Below are positions 5,488 through 15,081 of a stretch of DNA of 27,462 nt, piece after piece; within the stretch, counting starts at the first letter, position 1; each line of letters opens with the position of its first letter. The stretch is from assembly GCA_031549535.1 (NCBI GenBank), contig JAVBPP010000062.1, positions 1 through 27,462 on the forward strand. The letters are read 5' to 3'. The stretch is from JAVBPP01 sp031549535. GTDB taxonomy: Bacteria > Bacillota > Clostridia > Oscillospirales > Acutalibacteraceae. The notes under the pieces are model-generated. The model searched no databases. It saw only the letters and a list, made by a program, of their open reading frames with translations, and was not told where the DNA came from. The position numbers were made by a program, and so were the translations under genes.

Positions 5488-5516
5488 TTGCAACCCGGGT
5501 TGGCATATGCTACCAT
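5488..5516 (+). promoter_or_regulatory. Promoter with palindromic operator for the GH2 gene
   Basis: TTGCAA (5488-5493), a 17-base spacer and TACCAT (5511-5516) form a moderate sigma-A promoter about 33 bases ahead of the start codon. The perfect 12-base palindrome CAACCCGGGTTG (5491-5502) overlaps the -35 box and spacer. A CpG-centred palindrome in this position is what LacI-family sugar repressors often bind. No regulator gene is in the window, so the regulator identity is inference. Confidence 0.5.
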
Positions 5517-5548
5517 AGCCATGGACAATAATGTTAAAGGAAAGGAAC

Positions 5549-8500
5549 ATGTCTGCTATGCGATATACCATAAACAGCACCAATCACCGTGACTTTGACA
5601 CCTATGAAATCAACAAGCGCGCGGGTCGGGCCTATTTTATACCCTATGAAAGCGAGAAGACTCTGGCGCAGACGGCGATTGAGCAGGAGCGCTATACATC
5701 GCCGTTGGTTACGGTGCTTTCCGGCGCGTGGGACTTCAAATATTATGCGAAGGAGGCGGAGCTTCCCGCGGAGTTGGATACTGCTTCTGTCGCCTTCGAG
5801 AGCATACTGGTGCCCTCCACCTGGCAGAGAACGGGTTATGAGCCGCCTGTTTATATCAACTGCCCCTATGAATTTGACAACGTGCCCCCGGAACTCCCGG
5901 CGGAGATGTCTGTAGGCGTTTACAGAAAAAATTTCACGCTGGGCAGCCTTTGCGATACCTACTATCTGGATTTTCTCGGCGTAATTCCCTGCATTAACCT
6001 CTATGTCAACGGTCAGTTTGTCGGCTACAGCGAGGGCGCGCACAATACGGCGGAATTTGATATCACCCCCTATGTCAGGCAGGGCGAAAATGAGCTGCTT
6101 GCCGTGGTGCAGAAGTGGTCAACCGCAACCTTTTTGGAGTGCCAGGATATGTTCCGTGAAAATGGAATTTTCCGTGATGTATTGTTGTATACCTTGCCGA
6201 AGACGAATCTGAACGACTATCACCTCCTCACGCGCCACACAGCAACCGGTTGGCACCTGGACGCCACTGTTTTTGTGGAGGGGGAGACGGACGGTTATTC
6301 GGTTTCCGCCGCGTTGCTGGTTGACGGTGAGCGGATAGAGCAGGAATGCCCCGCGGCCGGAAAAGTGGAATTTCTGTTCGATAATTTAGATGTGGAAGCC
6401 TGGAATGCGGAAGAGCCGCAGTTATATAATGTGTTTATTACATTAAAAAAGGATGGCAAAGAGCTTCAAGTGATCCGCAACCTAACCGGATTCAAGCAGA
6501 TTGAAATTCGTGGCAATGTGTTCACGTTTAACGGCCAGGCGATTAAGCTCAAGGGCGTTAACCACCATGATACCCATTATAAAAACGGTTATGTAATGAA
6601 CTGGGCGGATTATGAGACGGATGTCAAGCTCATGAAATCCTTGAACGTTAACTGCATCCGCACCTCCCACTACCCGCCTGACCATCATCTGTTGCTTCTT
6701 GCTGATATCTATGGCCTGTATATTGTGGACGAGGCGGACATTGAGACGCACGGTTGCTGCATGGAGCCGCACCGCAACCCGCTGATGATCAGCAACAATC
6801 CGGATTGGGCGCCGCGCTATGTGGACCGTATCCTGCGCATGTGTTACCGTGACCGTAACCGTGCCAGCATCACCATGTGGTCCCTCGGGAATGAGGCGGA
6901 GGGCTGGGCCTGCCACGATATCGCCTATGATGCGCTTAAGCGCCTAAGCCCGGAAATTCCGATTCATTACGAGGGTGTAATCCGCACCCCGCGCCACTCC
7001 TATGACGTGATTTCCGAAATGTATACCAACCACGAAAACCTCATAAAAATCCGCGAGGGTACAAGACCCAATGCGCAGTATATCGGCAAACCTTTTTATA
7101 TGTGCGAATACGCTCACGCGATGGGCGTTGGCCCCGGTTGCATGGAAGAATATTGGGAAATCATTTATTCTGACGATGTTTATATGGGCGGCTGTGTTTG
7201 GGAATGGGCGGATCATGCGGTCTATCACGAGGATGGCCCATGGAAATTTACCTACGGCGGCGACCACGGCGAGTGGCGGCATGACGATAACTTCTGTGTG
7301 GACGGCCTTGTTTACCCTGACCGCAGGCTGCACACCGGCGCGCGGGAAATGCAGATTGTGTACCGCCCTGTGCGCGCGAGGCTGGACGGGGAGAACAGTT
7401 TTGTATTCACCAACACAAACCGTTTCCGCAATGCTTCTTATTTAACAGTGAACTGGAGTCTGCTGCAGGACGGCAAGGAAACGCTTACCGGCTCCTTCCC
7501 GCTGGATATTGCACCGCGCGGCGAGCAGCGTATTACCTTGGATTACAGCTTCCCCAAGCGCTGCGAGGTGTTCATCAACTTCAGTTATACAGATGAAAAC
7601 GGCAACTTTGTAGCGAAAGAGCAGCTTGCCCTGCAGGAGTTTAAAGTGCATATGCCCAGAGGGCGCGGCAAGGAATTGACGCTGAATTACGACGGTAAGG
7701 AGCTGCTTGTAGGCTTTGAAGGCGGCAGCGTTCGCTTTGAGAAAGAGACAGGCAAGCTGCTGAGCTATCAGCGCGGCGGCGTGGAATTCATCAATCAAAA
7801 CCCGGCGGATGAAACGGGCTTTATTCCCAATATTTTCCGCGCTTATATTGACAATGACAGGCATTTTACCAAGGATTGGGATAGCGCCGGCCACTCCGAT
7901 TACAGCTGTGTGCTGCGGGAGTTTGAGTTTGAGCTTGAGGACGATGAGGATGCACCCGAGGTGGAGCTGGAGCTGGATTATGATTTGGTTTCCGGCAAGC
8001 GTACCATCGCCAAGGTGGAATTGGAAATCACCATCCTGCCCAGCGGTGCGATGGAGGTCAGCTCCAAACTGCGGTTAAAGCATAAGAAAGAAATGGCGCA
8101 GAATATGCTGCGCTTTGGACTAAAGCTGGAGATGCCCCGCTGCTTTGAGCAGGTGGAATACTATGGCTTGGGTGAGTATGAAACGCAGTCCGACTTCACT
8201 GCGCAATCCACAATCGGCATCTATCAGACTTCTGTGGCGGATATGCACGAGCCCTATATCAAGCCGCAGGACGCCGGGAACCGCACTTCTGTGCGTTGGA
8301 TGAAGCTGACGGATCAAGCGGGGAACGGCTTGCTGTTCTGCAACGCCGACAAGCCCTTCAGCTTCAACGCGCGCCACTATTCGCAAAAGCTGTTGGCAAA
8401 GGCAAAACACCAGGAGGATTTGCACGATGAGAACACTACGGCCGTGTGCATAGATGGCTTCCTGCGCCCCGCCGGCAGCGCTTCCTGCGGGCCGGACGCG

Positions 8501-8572
8501 CTGGAACAATACCTGGTGAATGCGGAAAACGGCTTGGAATACAGCTTTACGGTAGTTCCCGTAAAGGCGTAA
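5549..8572 (+). CDS. Beta-galactosidase, glycoside hydrolase family 2 (LacZ type)
   Basis: It hydrolyses terminal beta-galactosides, probably inside the cell since no signal peptide is seen. The 1007-residue chain has the LacZ layout: jelly-roll domain (VPSTWQRTGYEPPVY), an immunoglobulin-like domain, a TIM barrel and a C-terminal small-chain-like beta domain. The acid/base is Glu449 in WSLGNEAEG and the nucleophile Glu520 in MCEYAHAMG, both in standard context. GIFRDVLL and GVNHHDTHY are further GH2 landmarks. An in-frame ATG lies at 5531, but AAAGGAAAGGAA directly precedes ATG 5549, which I take as the start. The preferred substrate could be a galactoside released from the glycan handled by the opposite operon rather than lactose; this is not visible in the sequence. 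Confidence 0.93.
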   Translation: MSAMRYTINSTNHRDFDTYEINKRAGRAYFIPYESEKTLAQTAIEQERYTSPLVTVLSGAWDFKYYAKEAELPAELDTASVAFESILVPSTWQRTGYEPPVYINCPYEFDNVPPELPAEMSVGVYRKNFTLGSLCDTYYLDFLGVIPCINLYVNGQFVGYSEGAHNTAEFDITPYVRQGENELLAVVQKWSTATFLECQDMFRENGIFRDVLLYTLPKTNLNDYHLLTRHTATGWHLDATVFVEGETDGYSVSAALLVDGERIEQECPAAGKVEFLFDNLDVEAWNAEEPQLYNVFITLKKDGKELQVIRNLTGFKQIEIRGNVFTFNGQAIKLKGVNHHDTHYKNGYVMNWADYETDVKLMKSLNVNCIRTSHYPPDHHLLLLADIYGLYIVDEADIETHGCCMEPHRNPLMISNNPDWAPRYVDRILRMCYRDRNRASITMWSLGNEAEGWACHDIAYDALKRLSPEIPIHYEGVIRTPRHSYDVISEMYTNHENLIKIREGTRPNAQYIGKPFYMCEYAHAMGVGPGCMEEYWEIIYSDDVYMGGCVWEWADHAVYHEDGPWKFTYGGDHGEWRHDDNFCVDGLVYPDRRLHTGAREMQIVYRPVRARLDGENSFVFTNTNRFRNASYLTVNWSLLQDGKETLTGSFPLDIAPRGEQRITLDYSFPKRCEVFINFSYTDENGNFVAKEQLALQEFKVHMPRGRGKELTLNYDGKELLVGFEGGSVRFEKETGKLLSYQRGGVEFINQNPADETGFIPNIFRAYIDNDRHFTKDWDSAGHSDYSCVLREFEFELEDDEDAPEVELELDYDLVSGKRTIAKVELEITILPSGAMEVSSKLRLKHKKEMAQNMLRFGLKLEMPRCFEQVEYYGLGEYETQSDFTAQSTIGIYQTSVADMHEPYIKPQDAGNRTSVRWMKLTDQAGNGLLFCNADKPFSFNARHYSQKLLAKAKHQEDLHDENTTAVCIDGFLRPAGSASCGPDALEQYLVNAENGLEYSFTVVPVKA

Positions 8573-8619
8573 TACCGAAGGACATGGCGTATTAATATAG
8601 GAGAGGGGATACCTTAGAA

Positions 8620-10140
8620 ATGAAGTTCTGTAAAAAAATGTGCAGCGTCCTGTTGGCGCTGCTGCTGACCGTCGGCGCTTTCGGCATGGGCAATGTGTTT
8701 GCGGCGGAATTGCCGGATTATGTGCAGACCCAGGAGGAATGGAACAGCTATTGGGAGACCGTCAAAGGCGACAACACCATGATTGCCCTAACGCCCGGCA
8801 GCGATGCCACGAAGATGGGCTTTTCCTGGCATTCCAATACCATGGAATGGAGTCCCGTCGTGACCGTTAGCAAAAACGCGGATATGTCACAGAGCGAAAG
8901 TTTTTGCGGGTATACCATCATTGATGCAGAAACAAAGCAGCCGGTGCACCGCGTTACAGTGAGCGGCCTTTCAGAGGACACGGTATATTATTACAGCTAC
9001 GGCAGCAAGGATAAGCAGAGCGAGCCGAGCTTCTTCCGCACTGCGGCGACGGCGCACTTTAAGGCTCTGTTTGTCAGCGATGTTCAGTGCGGCAGCGAGG
9101 ATGACAGCGGCACCAAGGTGCGGGATGAGGCCTATCTGTGGCAAAAAATGCTCGGCAACGCCATTTCCCGTAATCCGGATAGCGCCATGGTTCTTTCCTT
9201 GGGCGACCAAACAGAAAACGGTAGCATCGCGGATGAGTGGGTGGGTACCCTTGCCCCACAGGCGCTGCGTAACTTCCCCATGGCAACGGTCATCGGCAAC
9301 CATGATAATAAGGGCCTAAGCTACCGCTTTTACAGCAACAATCCCAATGAATATTGGGGCACAACGCCCAGCCTGCCGGGGCAAAACTATTGGTTCCGCT
9401 ACGGCGATGTGCTTTTCCTGGTGTTCAACAGCAGCAACCCGAACGCGATTGACCATTTCAATTTTGCAAAGCAAGCCATACTGAAGAATGAAGACGCTAC
9501 TTGGCGCGTTGCTATGATTCATCATGACATTTACGGCCCGGGTCGCCTAGCCAACGATAACGACAGCAAGCTCCTGCGCGCCATGTTCAGCTCAATATTT
9601 GATAAGTTTGAGGTAGATTTCTGTCTGGATGGGCATGACCATTACTACGGCCGCTCCCACTACATGTATAACAACGTGGTGGTTACGGATAATGACATCC
9701 AAAACAATGTGGCCACGGACCCGAAGGGTACCATCTATTTCACAGCCAACTCCGCCTCTGGCAAGCAGGGTGTGCGCGAAATTGTGTATGACTATGAGTG
9801 GCTGGATTTTGAATTGAACACAGCCAATATTCTCTATTCCACGCTGGAATTTGACCGCGACAGTTTTGCGCTGAAAACCTTTGATGCCGATACGGGTGAG
9901 CAGGTGGATTCCTATACCATTCAGAAAACAGAAAACCGCTATGCTAAGGTGGACGAAAATGCCAAGTTGGACGGCGGCAATCTGGTTGACCGCTATACCG
10001 GAGATTTTTCTGAGCCGCTGAAGGCCGCAAAGAATCTGATTACCGGCATACTCGGCGGAGAAACCGGTTTTGTTTCTATCCTGAAACAGGTCTTTGCACT
10101 GTTTTCCGCACTGATTCAGGAAATCCAGCGCATGTTCTAA
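8620..10140 (+). CDS. Secreted purple-acid-phosphatase-like metallophosphoesterase
   Basis: This is an exported hydrolase of phosphate esters, 506 residues. A signal peptide spans about residues 1-28 (hydrophobic core LLALLLTVGAF, cleavage near VFA-AEL). An N-terminal fibronectin-III-like domain (about 50-143) precedes the calcineurin-like metallophosphoesterase domain. Metal-site motifs are D154 in VSDVQ, GD at 195-196 in GDQTENG, GNHD (227-230), HHD (301-303) and GHDHYYGR (338-345). In true purple acid phosphatases the second motif is GDxxY; here Glu takes the Tyr position, so the family resemblance may not mean the same metal chemistry. The C-terminal 45 residues are amphipathic with a hydrophobic end (SILKQVFALFSALI) that could associate with the membrane. 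It lies 47 bases after the GH2 gene and is probably cotranscribed; its link to sugar use is unclear. Confidence 0.88.
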   Translation: MKFCKKMCSVLLALLLTVGAFGMGNVFAAELPDYVQTQEEWNSYWETVKGDNTMIALTPGSDATKMGFSWHSNTMEWSPVVTVSKNADMSQSESFCGYTIIDAETKQPVHRVTVSGLSEDTVYYYSYGSKDKQSEPSFFRTAATAHFKALFVSDVQCGSEDDSGTKVRDEAYLWQKMLGNAISRNPDSAMVLSLGDQTENGSIADEWVGTLAPQALRNFPMATVIGNHDNKGLSYRFYSNNPNEYWGTTPSLPGQNYWFRYGDVLFLVFNSSNPNAIDHFNFAKQAILKNEDATWRVAMIHHDIYGPGRLANDNDSKLLRAMFSSIFDKFEVDFCLDGHDHYYGRSHYMYNNVVVTDNDIQNNVATDPKGTIYFTANSASGKQGVREIVYDYEWLDFELNTANILYSTLEFDRDSFALKTFDADTGEQVDSYTIQKTENRYAKVDENAKLDGGNLVDRYTGDFSEPLKAAKNLITGILGGETGFVSILKQVFALFSALIQEIQRMF

Positions 10141-10155
10141 TGTCAGCGTTCATAC

Positions 10156-10180
10156 AACAGAAACCGAAAGGGGTTTTGTT
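10156..10180 (+). terminator. Weak hairpin after the phosphoesterase gene
   Basis: AACAGAAACC pairs with GGGTTTTGTT around a GAAAG loop, with one mismatch and one wobble pair. It follows the stop codon by 15 bases but lacks a proper T tract, so termination may be partial. No promoter was recognised before the MFS gene. Confidence 0.35.
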
Positions 10181-10276
10181 ATCATGCTAAAAATTCGCCC
10201 CCCCCTGTTAAGCTTCTAGCCGAATACGTGCCCCGCCTATTTTCGTCTTTCTATCGAATTTGAAAGGAAGATGAAA

Positions 10277-11455
10277 ATGGGCTATTTGTATAATGTTAAA
10301 AAGCTATATTTGGTTACGCTGTTTCAAGCACTGATTCCGGCCTATGTGATTGAGCGCCTGTTTTGGCAGGAGCGCGGCATGCAGGTGCAGCAAGTTGTGT
10401 ATTGCGAAATCATCTATGCGCTGACTGTAGTTTTGCTCGAAATCCCGTCAGGCGTTTTAGCGGACCGCTTTGGGCGCAAGCGTCTGTTGGTTATCAATGG
10501 TGCCATAGCTGCGTTGGAATTTTTGCTTTTGCTGTTTGCCGACCGCTTTTGGATGTTTGCATTGGTGGTGTTTTTATCCGGCGTTGGAAAGGCGTTTTCC
10601 AGTGGCAGTGAAAATGCGCTGTTGTATGATTCGCTGCTGGCTGAAAACAGGCAGGAGGATTTTGAAAAGCTGCTGGGCAGGCTTTCGGCGCTTGATTTTG
10701 CAGGCACAATGCTTGCTATGCTCTCCGGCGGCGTATTGGCGGAGTTTTACAGTTTGGAGCTAAACTACATTCTTTCCTGTGCCAGCGCAGGGCTTGCATT
10801 TGTGTTTACACTTTTTCTCCGGGAGCCGCCCATGGTCACGCGGGCGCAGGGGGAAATGTTACAGGCAAAACAATATACGAAACAAGCGGCTCTGCTGTTC
10901 AAAGCAAAACCGCTTGTGTTGCTGTATTGTCTTTCCGCTGCCGTTTTGGGCAGCTGCCTGATTTATTTGGATGAATTCTGGCAATTGCTGTTGGAACAGA
11001 CCGGAGTTCCGGTATTTCTGTTTGGTGTGGTTTGTGCGGCGGAACAGCTGCTGCGTATTCCGGGGAATCTGTTTGCCTATCAGCTGCGCAGGCGATTTCA
11101 CTACCGCACAATTCTGACAGCTGTTATTTTTACAAATGCGGCCGGATACGTTGCTCTGTTTTTGACGAGAAATGTGCTGTGCATTCTCCCCATGCTAATC
11201 CTTTCTCTTGCGGCCGGCATCACCGACCCGCTTGTGTTAGGCTATTTGCACCGTCAAACGGAAAGTCACATTCGCAGCACGGCGGAATCCTTCGCTTCAC
11301 TGGGTTTACGGCTGCTATCCATCCTCGTGGGGCTACTATTCGGCTATATGAACAGACGGTTTTCTCTCTTTGCCGGATTCGCCGCGCTGGCGGTGGTTTG
11401 CACGGGGTATGGCCTATTCTTTGTCTTGCAACAGCTTTTCCAAAAGCGTGAGTAA
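10277..11455 (+). CDS. MFS transporter (drug/proton antiporter-like)
   Basis: This is an integral membrane carrier of the major facilitator superfamily, 392 residues with about twelve hydrophobic segments. The signature loop GVLADRFGRKR (59-69, motif A) between helices 2 and 3 indicates proton-driven transport. A conserved SSGSENALLYDSLL region follows helix 4. Substrate cannot be told; close relatives are usually annotated as multidrug or sugar exporters. ATG 10271 and ATG 10277 are both in frame, and AAAGGAAG is spaced six bases from the second, so I choose 10277. The last 42 bases overlap, tail to tail, the end of the recQ gene on the other strand. No terminator is visible between the two convergent units. 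Confidence 0.85.
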   Translation: MGYLYNVKKLYLVTLFQALIPAYVIERLFWQERGMQVQQVVYCEIIYALTVVLLEIPSGVLADRFGRKRLLVINGAIAALEFLLLLFADRFWMFALVVFLSGVGKAFSSGSENALLYDSLLAENRQEDFEKLLGRLSALDFAGTMLAMLSGGVLAEFYSLELNYILSCASAGLAFVFTLFLREPPMVTRAQGEMLQAKQYTKQAALLFKAKPLVLLYCLSAAVLGSCLIYLDEFWQLLLEQTGVPVFLFGVVCAAEQLLRIPGNLFAYQLRRRFHYRTILTAVIFTNAAGYVALFLTRNVLCILPMLILSLAAGITDPLVLGYLHRQTESHIRSTAESFASLGLRLLSILVGLLFGYMNRRFSLFAGFAALAVVCTGYGLFFVLQQLFQKRE

Positions 11456-13615
11456 GAAGCGCTGTGCGTTTTCATTGTATAAGTTTTTGTAATATTCCTC
11501 GCCGTTGTTTTTTTGCGTGAGTGCGGAAGAAATGCCAAGTGCTTCTCCGCTTTCACTTGCCAAGCGCTTGCCGTCCCGTAGCTGTAAATACCCTTCCTGC
11601 AGCAGATAATTGGTGTAAGACACTGCCGGGATACGCGTTTCGCCGCAGCGCAGCAACAGTGCGTTCACCTGCTCTGCGAAATCTGAAATGGGGATGGGTT
11701 CCGTCGAGGGGAGATAGGCGCTGTGCACGGCCTCCAGCTGCTGTGCGGGGGTAAAACGCTCCTGCTGTGGCGTGTCATTCTCGCCGCTTGCGTTCCACTC
11801 CCGCAGAACGCAGAGAAAGTCCTGCCCGTATTGCTCCAGCTTGGCGGCGCCCACGCCGGAGACCTCCAGAAAGGCGTCCTCATCCTGCGGCAGTTTTTTA
11901 CACATGTCTATCAGCGCGGAATCCGCAAACACCACATAGGCGGGGACGCCCTTTTCAGCCGCAAGCTGGGAACGTTTTTCCCGCAGCAGGGCAAACAAAC
12001 GCTCGTTGACAGCCAGCTCCTGCCGGTGAGCCAGTTTTTTTGCCTTTTCTTTTTTCGGCTTTTTTGGCTCCTCAGCGGCCAGGCGCATGAAAACGCTTGC
12101 GCCGTTGTAAAGAACATCTCTCGCCCGCTCGGTGAGCTTGGCAATGGGGTATTCATCATCTGTTTGCGTGATATAGCCGCGCAGTATCAGGTAGTTCACA
12201 ATTTCCCGCATCTTTGCCGCGCTGAGTTCGCGGAGTGCCCCGTATAAAATGAGTTTATTTAATCCAAGGCGTAAAATGCGTTCGTTTTTACTGCCCCGTA
12301 GGGTGTCAATCAATATGGTTAAGCCAAAACGCTCCCCCATGCCGGAAAGGCAGGTTAGAATTTGGCGGCTGTAAGCTGTGATATCCACCTCATCCTGTGT
12401 CGCCTGGCAGTTGGAACAGTTGCCGCAGGTAATTGTTTCCCGATCACCAAAATAATCTAAAATGGCCTGCCGCAGGCAATCCGGCGTGTGGCAGTAGTTT
12501 GCCATGCGCCGCAGGCGCTCCCTGTCGCGCTTACGCAGTTCCTCTATGATAGCCGGGTCTTGCTCACTGTTTTCGCTGCTGCGGTCAATCAAAAACTGGT
12601 TGGTCATAATGTCCTGCCCGCTGTAAAGCAGAATGCAGTCCGCAGGTGCCCCGTCACGCCCGGCGCGCCCCGCCTCTTGGTAATAGCTTTCCATATCTTT
12701 CGGCATATTGTAATGCACCACAAAACGCACGTTGCTCTTATCTATCCCCATACCAAAGGCGTTGGTTGCAACGATGATAGCCTTGCGGTCAAAGAGAAAG
12801 TCGTCTTGATTTAGGCTGCGTTCCTCCTCGCTCAAGCCGGCATGGTAACGCGTTGCATTCCATCCGTCCTCCTGCAAATCAAAGCAAACCTGCTCCACTG
12901 TTTTGCGTGTCAAGCAATAGATAATCCCGCCCTTATCTGGATTGCGTAGCAGATAGTCGTTCAGGGCGCGGTACTTATCGGCCGGCTTTTGCACCTCAAA
13001 ATACAGATTTTCGCGGTTGAAGCCCATAACGGAAACAAAGGGCCTATGCAGTTGCAGGCTGCTTTGAATATCGTCGCTGACCTCCCGCGTTGCGGTGGCC
13101 GTAAACGCGCAGAGCAAGGGCCGGGAGGGGAGGGCGCTAACAAAATCCGCAACTTTCAAATAACTTGGGCGAAAATCCTGCCCCCACTGGGAGATGCAGT
13201 GCGCCTCATCCGCCGTGAGCATGGATATTTGTGCCCCGCGTGCAAAGTCCAGAAATTCTGGCATGGCAAGGCGCTCCGGCGCAACATAGATGATTTTATA
13301 GCGCCCCTCCCGGGCGCGGGAAAGCATGGTGCGGGTTTGTCCCGCATTGAGGGAGGAATTTAAAAAGGCGGCCGGAATACCGTTGGCAACGAGGGACAAC
13401 ACCTGGTCACGCATCAAAGAAATCAGTGGGGAGATTACCAGCGTAATCCCCGGCATGAGCAGCGCGGGAATCTGAAAGCAAATGGATTTCCCTGCCCCGG
13501 TGGGCATAACGGCTAAAGTGTCGCGCCCGGACAGGATGGCCGAAATAACGGCCTCCTGCCCGGGGCGAAATGTGGTATAGCCATAATATTTTTTTAAAAG
13601 CTCCAGTGCTGTCAT
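11414..13615 (-). CDS. recQ: ATP-dependent DNA helicase RecQ
   Basis: This is a 3'-5' DNA helicase for recombination repair and stalled forks, 733 residues. The helicase core has GAGKS (Walker A, 40-44), DEAH (136-139), FTATATREV and QEAGRAGRDG. A zinc-binding segment follows (YCHTPDCLR then CGNCSNC, about 373-403), then a winged-helix RQC region, an HRDC domain (about 537-606) and a further C-terminal helical region common in clostridial RecQ proteins. It is the last gene of the minus-strand operon. Its ATG overlaps the TGA of the upstream transporter gene in an ATGA arrangement, implying translational coupling, although its role has no obvious link to sugar metabolism. Its 3' end overlaps the MFS gene by 42 bases. 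Confidence 0.95.
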   Translation of the reverse strand: MTALELLKKYYGYTTFRPGQEAVISAILSGRDTLAVMPTGAGKSICFQIPALLMPGITLVISPLISLMRDQVLSLVANGIPAAFLNSSLNAGQTRTMLSRAREGRYKIIYVAPERLAMPEFLDFARGAQISMLTADEAHCISQWGQDFRPSYLKVADFVSALPSRPLLCAFTATATREVSDDIQSSLQLHRPFVSVMGFNRENLYFEVQKPADKYRALNDYLLRNPDKGGIIYCLTRKTVEQVCFDLQEDGWNATRYHAGLSEEERSLNQDDFLFDRKAIIVATNAFGMGIDKSNVRFVVHYNMPKDMESYYQEAGRAGRDGAPADCILLYSGQDIMTNQFLIDRSSENSEQDPAIIEELRKRDRERLRRMANYCHTPDCLRQAILDYFGDRETITCGNCSNCQATQDEVDITAYSRQILTCLSGMGERFGLTILIDTLRGSKNERILRLGLNKLILYGALRELSAAKMREIVNYLILRGYITQTDDEYPIAKLTERARDVLYNGASVFMRLAAEEPKKPKKEKAKKLAHRQELAVNERLFALLREKRSQLAAEKGVPAYVVFADSALIDMCKKLPQDEDAFLEVSGVGAAKLEQYGQDFLCVLREWNASGENDTPQQERFTPAQQLEAVHSAYLPSTEPIPISDFAEQVNALLLRCGETRIPAVSYTNYLLQEGYLQLRDGKRLASESGEALGISSALTQKNNGEEYYKNLYNENAQRFLLTLLEKLLQDKE

Positions 13616-15078
13616 GCATCTTGCTCCTGCGCCTGCTTCGCGTCATAATCCCGGCGTTTGAGCGCCCGCATTTCAGAAAGTTCCGCATACATGCGCTCGC
13701 GCTTTTCGCCGCTTAAGTCATAAAACAGTTTCGGTATCACGGCAAGCGCTCCGGTGGCAACGGGGAGTACCATGCACAGTGAAAATAAGGAATACTTGGT
13801 GTGGTCACTCTGCTGGCCGAAGCCGGCGGTGAGGGAGTAGCCCACGCGCTTCATGATAAACGTGGTTAAAGAGCCGGTGATGACCCGAATAATTTTGGTA
13901 ATCATGCCCTTGGTGGCAAGTGTTACGCCCTCGGTACGGAAACCGTTCTTCCATTCGCAATAATCCAATGCGTCTGTAATAATTTCACGGGGAGGGATTT
14001 TATTCATTGCCAGCGTGCCCTTATACAGCATGTCTTTTGCCATTAAAATCGGCAGCATGACAGCCGGTTTGCGGTATAAGCCCGCTGTGCCCTTCCCACC
14101 GATGGAACCGACTAAAAAGATAACAACGGAGCAGGCGTCCTTGAGATGCTGGCCGATAATCCAGTTGGCCTTGGTGGAGATTTTACTGCGTATCCAGGGG
14201 AAATAGCTGTAACTGAGGAAGGAAAGCGGCGCCCCGGGCAGCATAACGATGTTGCGATAGGAGGCGGAGCCGAGAACGTCTATGTAATAGTTTTGTTCAC
14301 CCGTACTGATGGAAAAAGCACCCAGCAGCTCGGAGAGCATAATCATCAGCATCGGCCGATTTCGCAGGATGGTTTGCAGCCCCTCGCGGTAGCTGGGCTT
14401 TTCTTCGGACTGCATAATGCGCTCTTTGGCGAAAATCGCAAAGAAGATGGCGAGCAGTCCGCCAACAAGGGTGCAGCCGACTCCCATCGTTACATAGGCG
14501 GTTTGCATAGAAAAACCAACCTTATTGTGGTTCACCAGGTCAATCAATATGCCCATTGTCATCTCGGGAAGACTTTCCCAGATAGATGAAATTACCTCTG
14601 CCTTCGTGTAAAGCCCTACACGGTCGTTCGGGTTCGGTGTGATGGTGGAGAGCAATCCGGTTTCAGAAATTGTGCGAAACGTGCCGCCGACACTGCGTAA
14701 CATAGCCAAAATGAGCCAAAAGAAAAATTTTGCCATGCTGTAAGGGTTTTCATCAAAAAACAACGGAGCCATCCAATAAACGCAGGTGGCCAGGGTTCCG
14801 GGAATGGCAAAGCCAATGAGATAGGGGCGAAATTTACCGAAACGCGTGGAGGTTCTATCCACCATTGCGCCGATAAAGGAGTCGTTGATGATATCCCAGA
14901 TACCGTTGATGATTCCAATCAGCGAATTTAAATCCAAATCAATTTTCAGAACATCAACAATGAATCTGGTGACGTATTGGTCAATGTTGAAACTCTTGGA
15001 GGAGTCAAACATGACATAGGTTGCCGTTTCCTTCACGTTAACATAACGGCGGTTGTAGTTGGTTTGCCCGCTTGCCAT
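13612..15078 (-). CDS. GPH-family sugar:cation symporter (copy 1)
   Basis: This is a membrane transporter of the glycoside-pentoside-hexuronide (GPH, MFS_2) family, 488 residues with about twelve hydrophobic segments. GIINGIWDIINDSFIGAMVDRT near residues 58-80 and FGKFRPYL are the family's helix-2/3 signature. It most resembles the adjacent gene at 15082-16557 throughout, sharing for example KIPPREI, DALDYCEWKNG and the SGEKRERMY/SGKDRARMY tail, so the pair is a tandem duplication. Expected cargo is a glycoside or uronide imported with H+ or Na+, fitting the GH105 and isomerase upstream. It lies 3 bases after its paralogue, with AAAGGAAA about eleven bases ahead of the ATG, and overlaps recQ by four bases. 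Confidence 0.9.
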   Translation of the reverse strand: MASGQTNYNRRYVNVKETATYVMFDSSKSFNIDQYVTRFIVDVLKIDLDLNSLIGIINGIWDIINDSFIGAMVDRTSTRFGKFRPYLIGFAIPGTLATCVYWMAPLFFDENPYSMAKFFFWLILAMLRSVGGTFRTISETGLLSTITPNPNDRVGLYTKAEVISSIWESLPEMTMGILIDLVNHNKVGFSMQTAYVTMGVGCTLVGGLLAIFFAIFAKERIMQSEEKPSYREGLQTILRNRPMLMIMLSELLGAFSISTGEQNYYIDVLGSASYRNIVMLPGAPLSFLSYSYFPWIRSKISTKANWIIGQHLKDACSVVIFLVGSIGGKGTAGLYRKPAVMLPILMAKDMLYKGTLAMNKIPPREIITDALDYCEWKNGFRTEGVTLATKGMITKIIRVITGSLTTFIMKRVGYSLTAGFGQQSDHTKYSLFSLCMVLPVATGALAVIPKLFYDLSGEKRERMYAELSEMRALKRRDYDAKQAQEQDA

Positions 15079-15081
15079 AAC

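Noticed and set aside
5534..8509. Long antisense open frames across the GH2 gene
   Set aside because: They mirror the codon pattern of the well-supported GH2 gene and show no ribosome sites or domains of their own.
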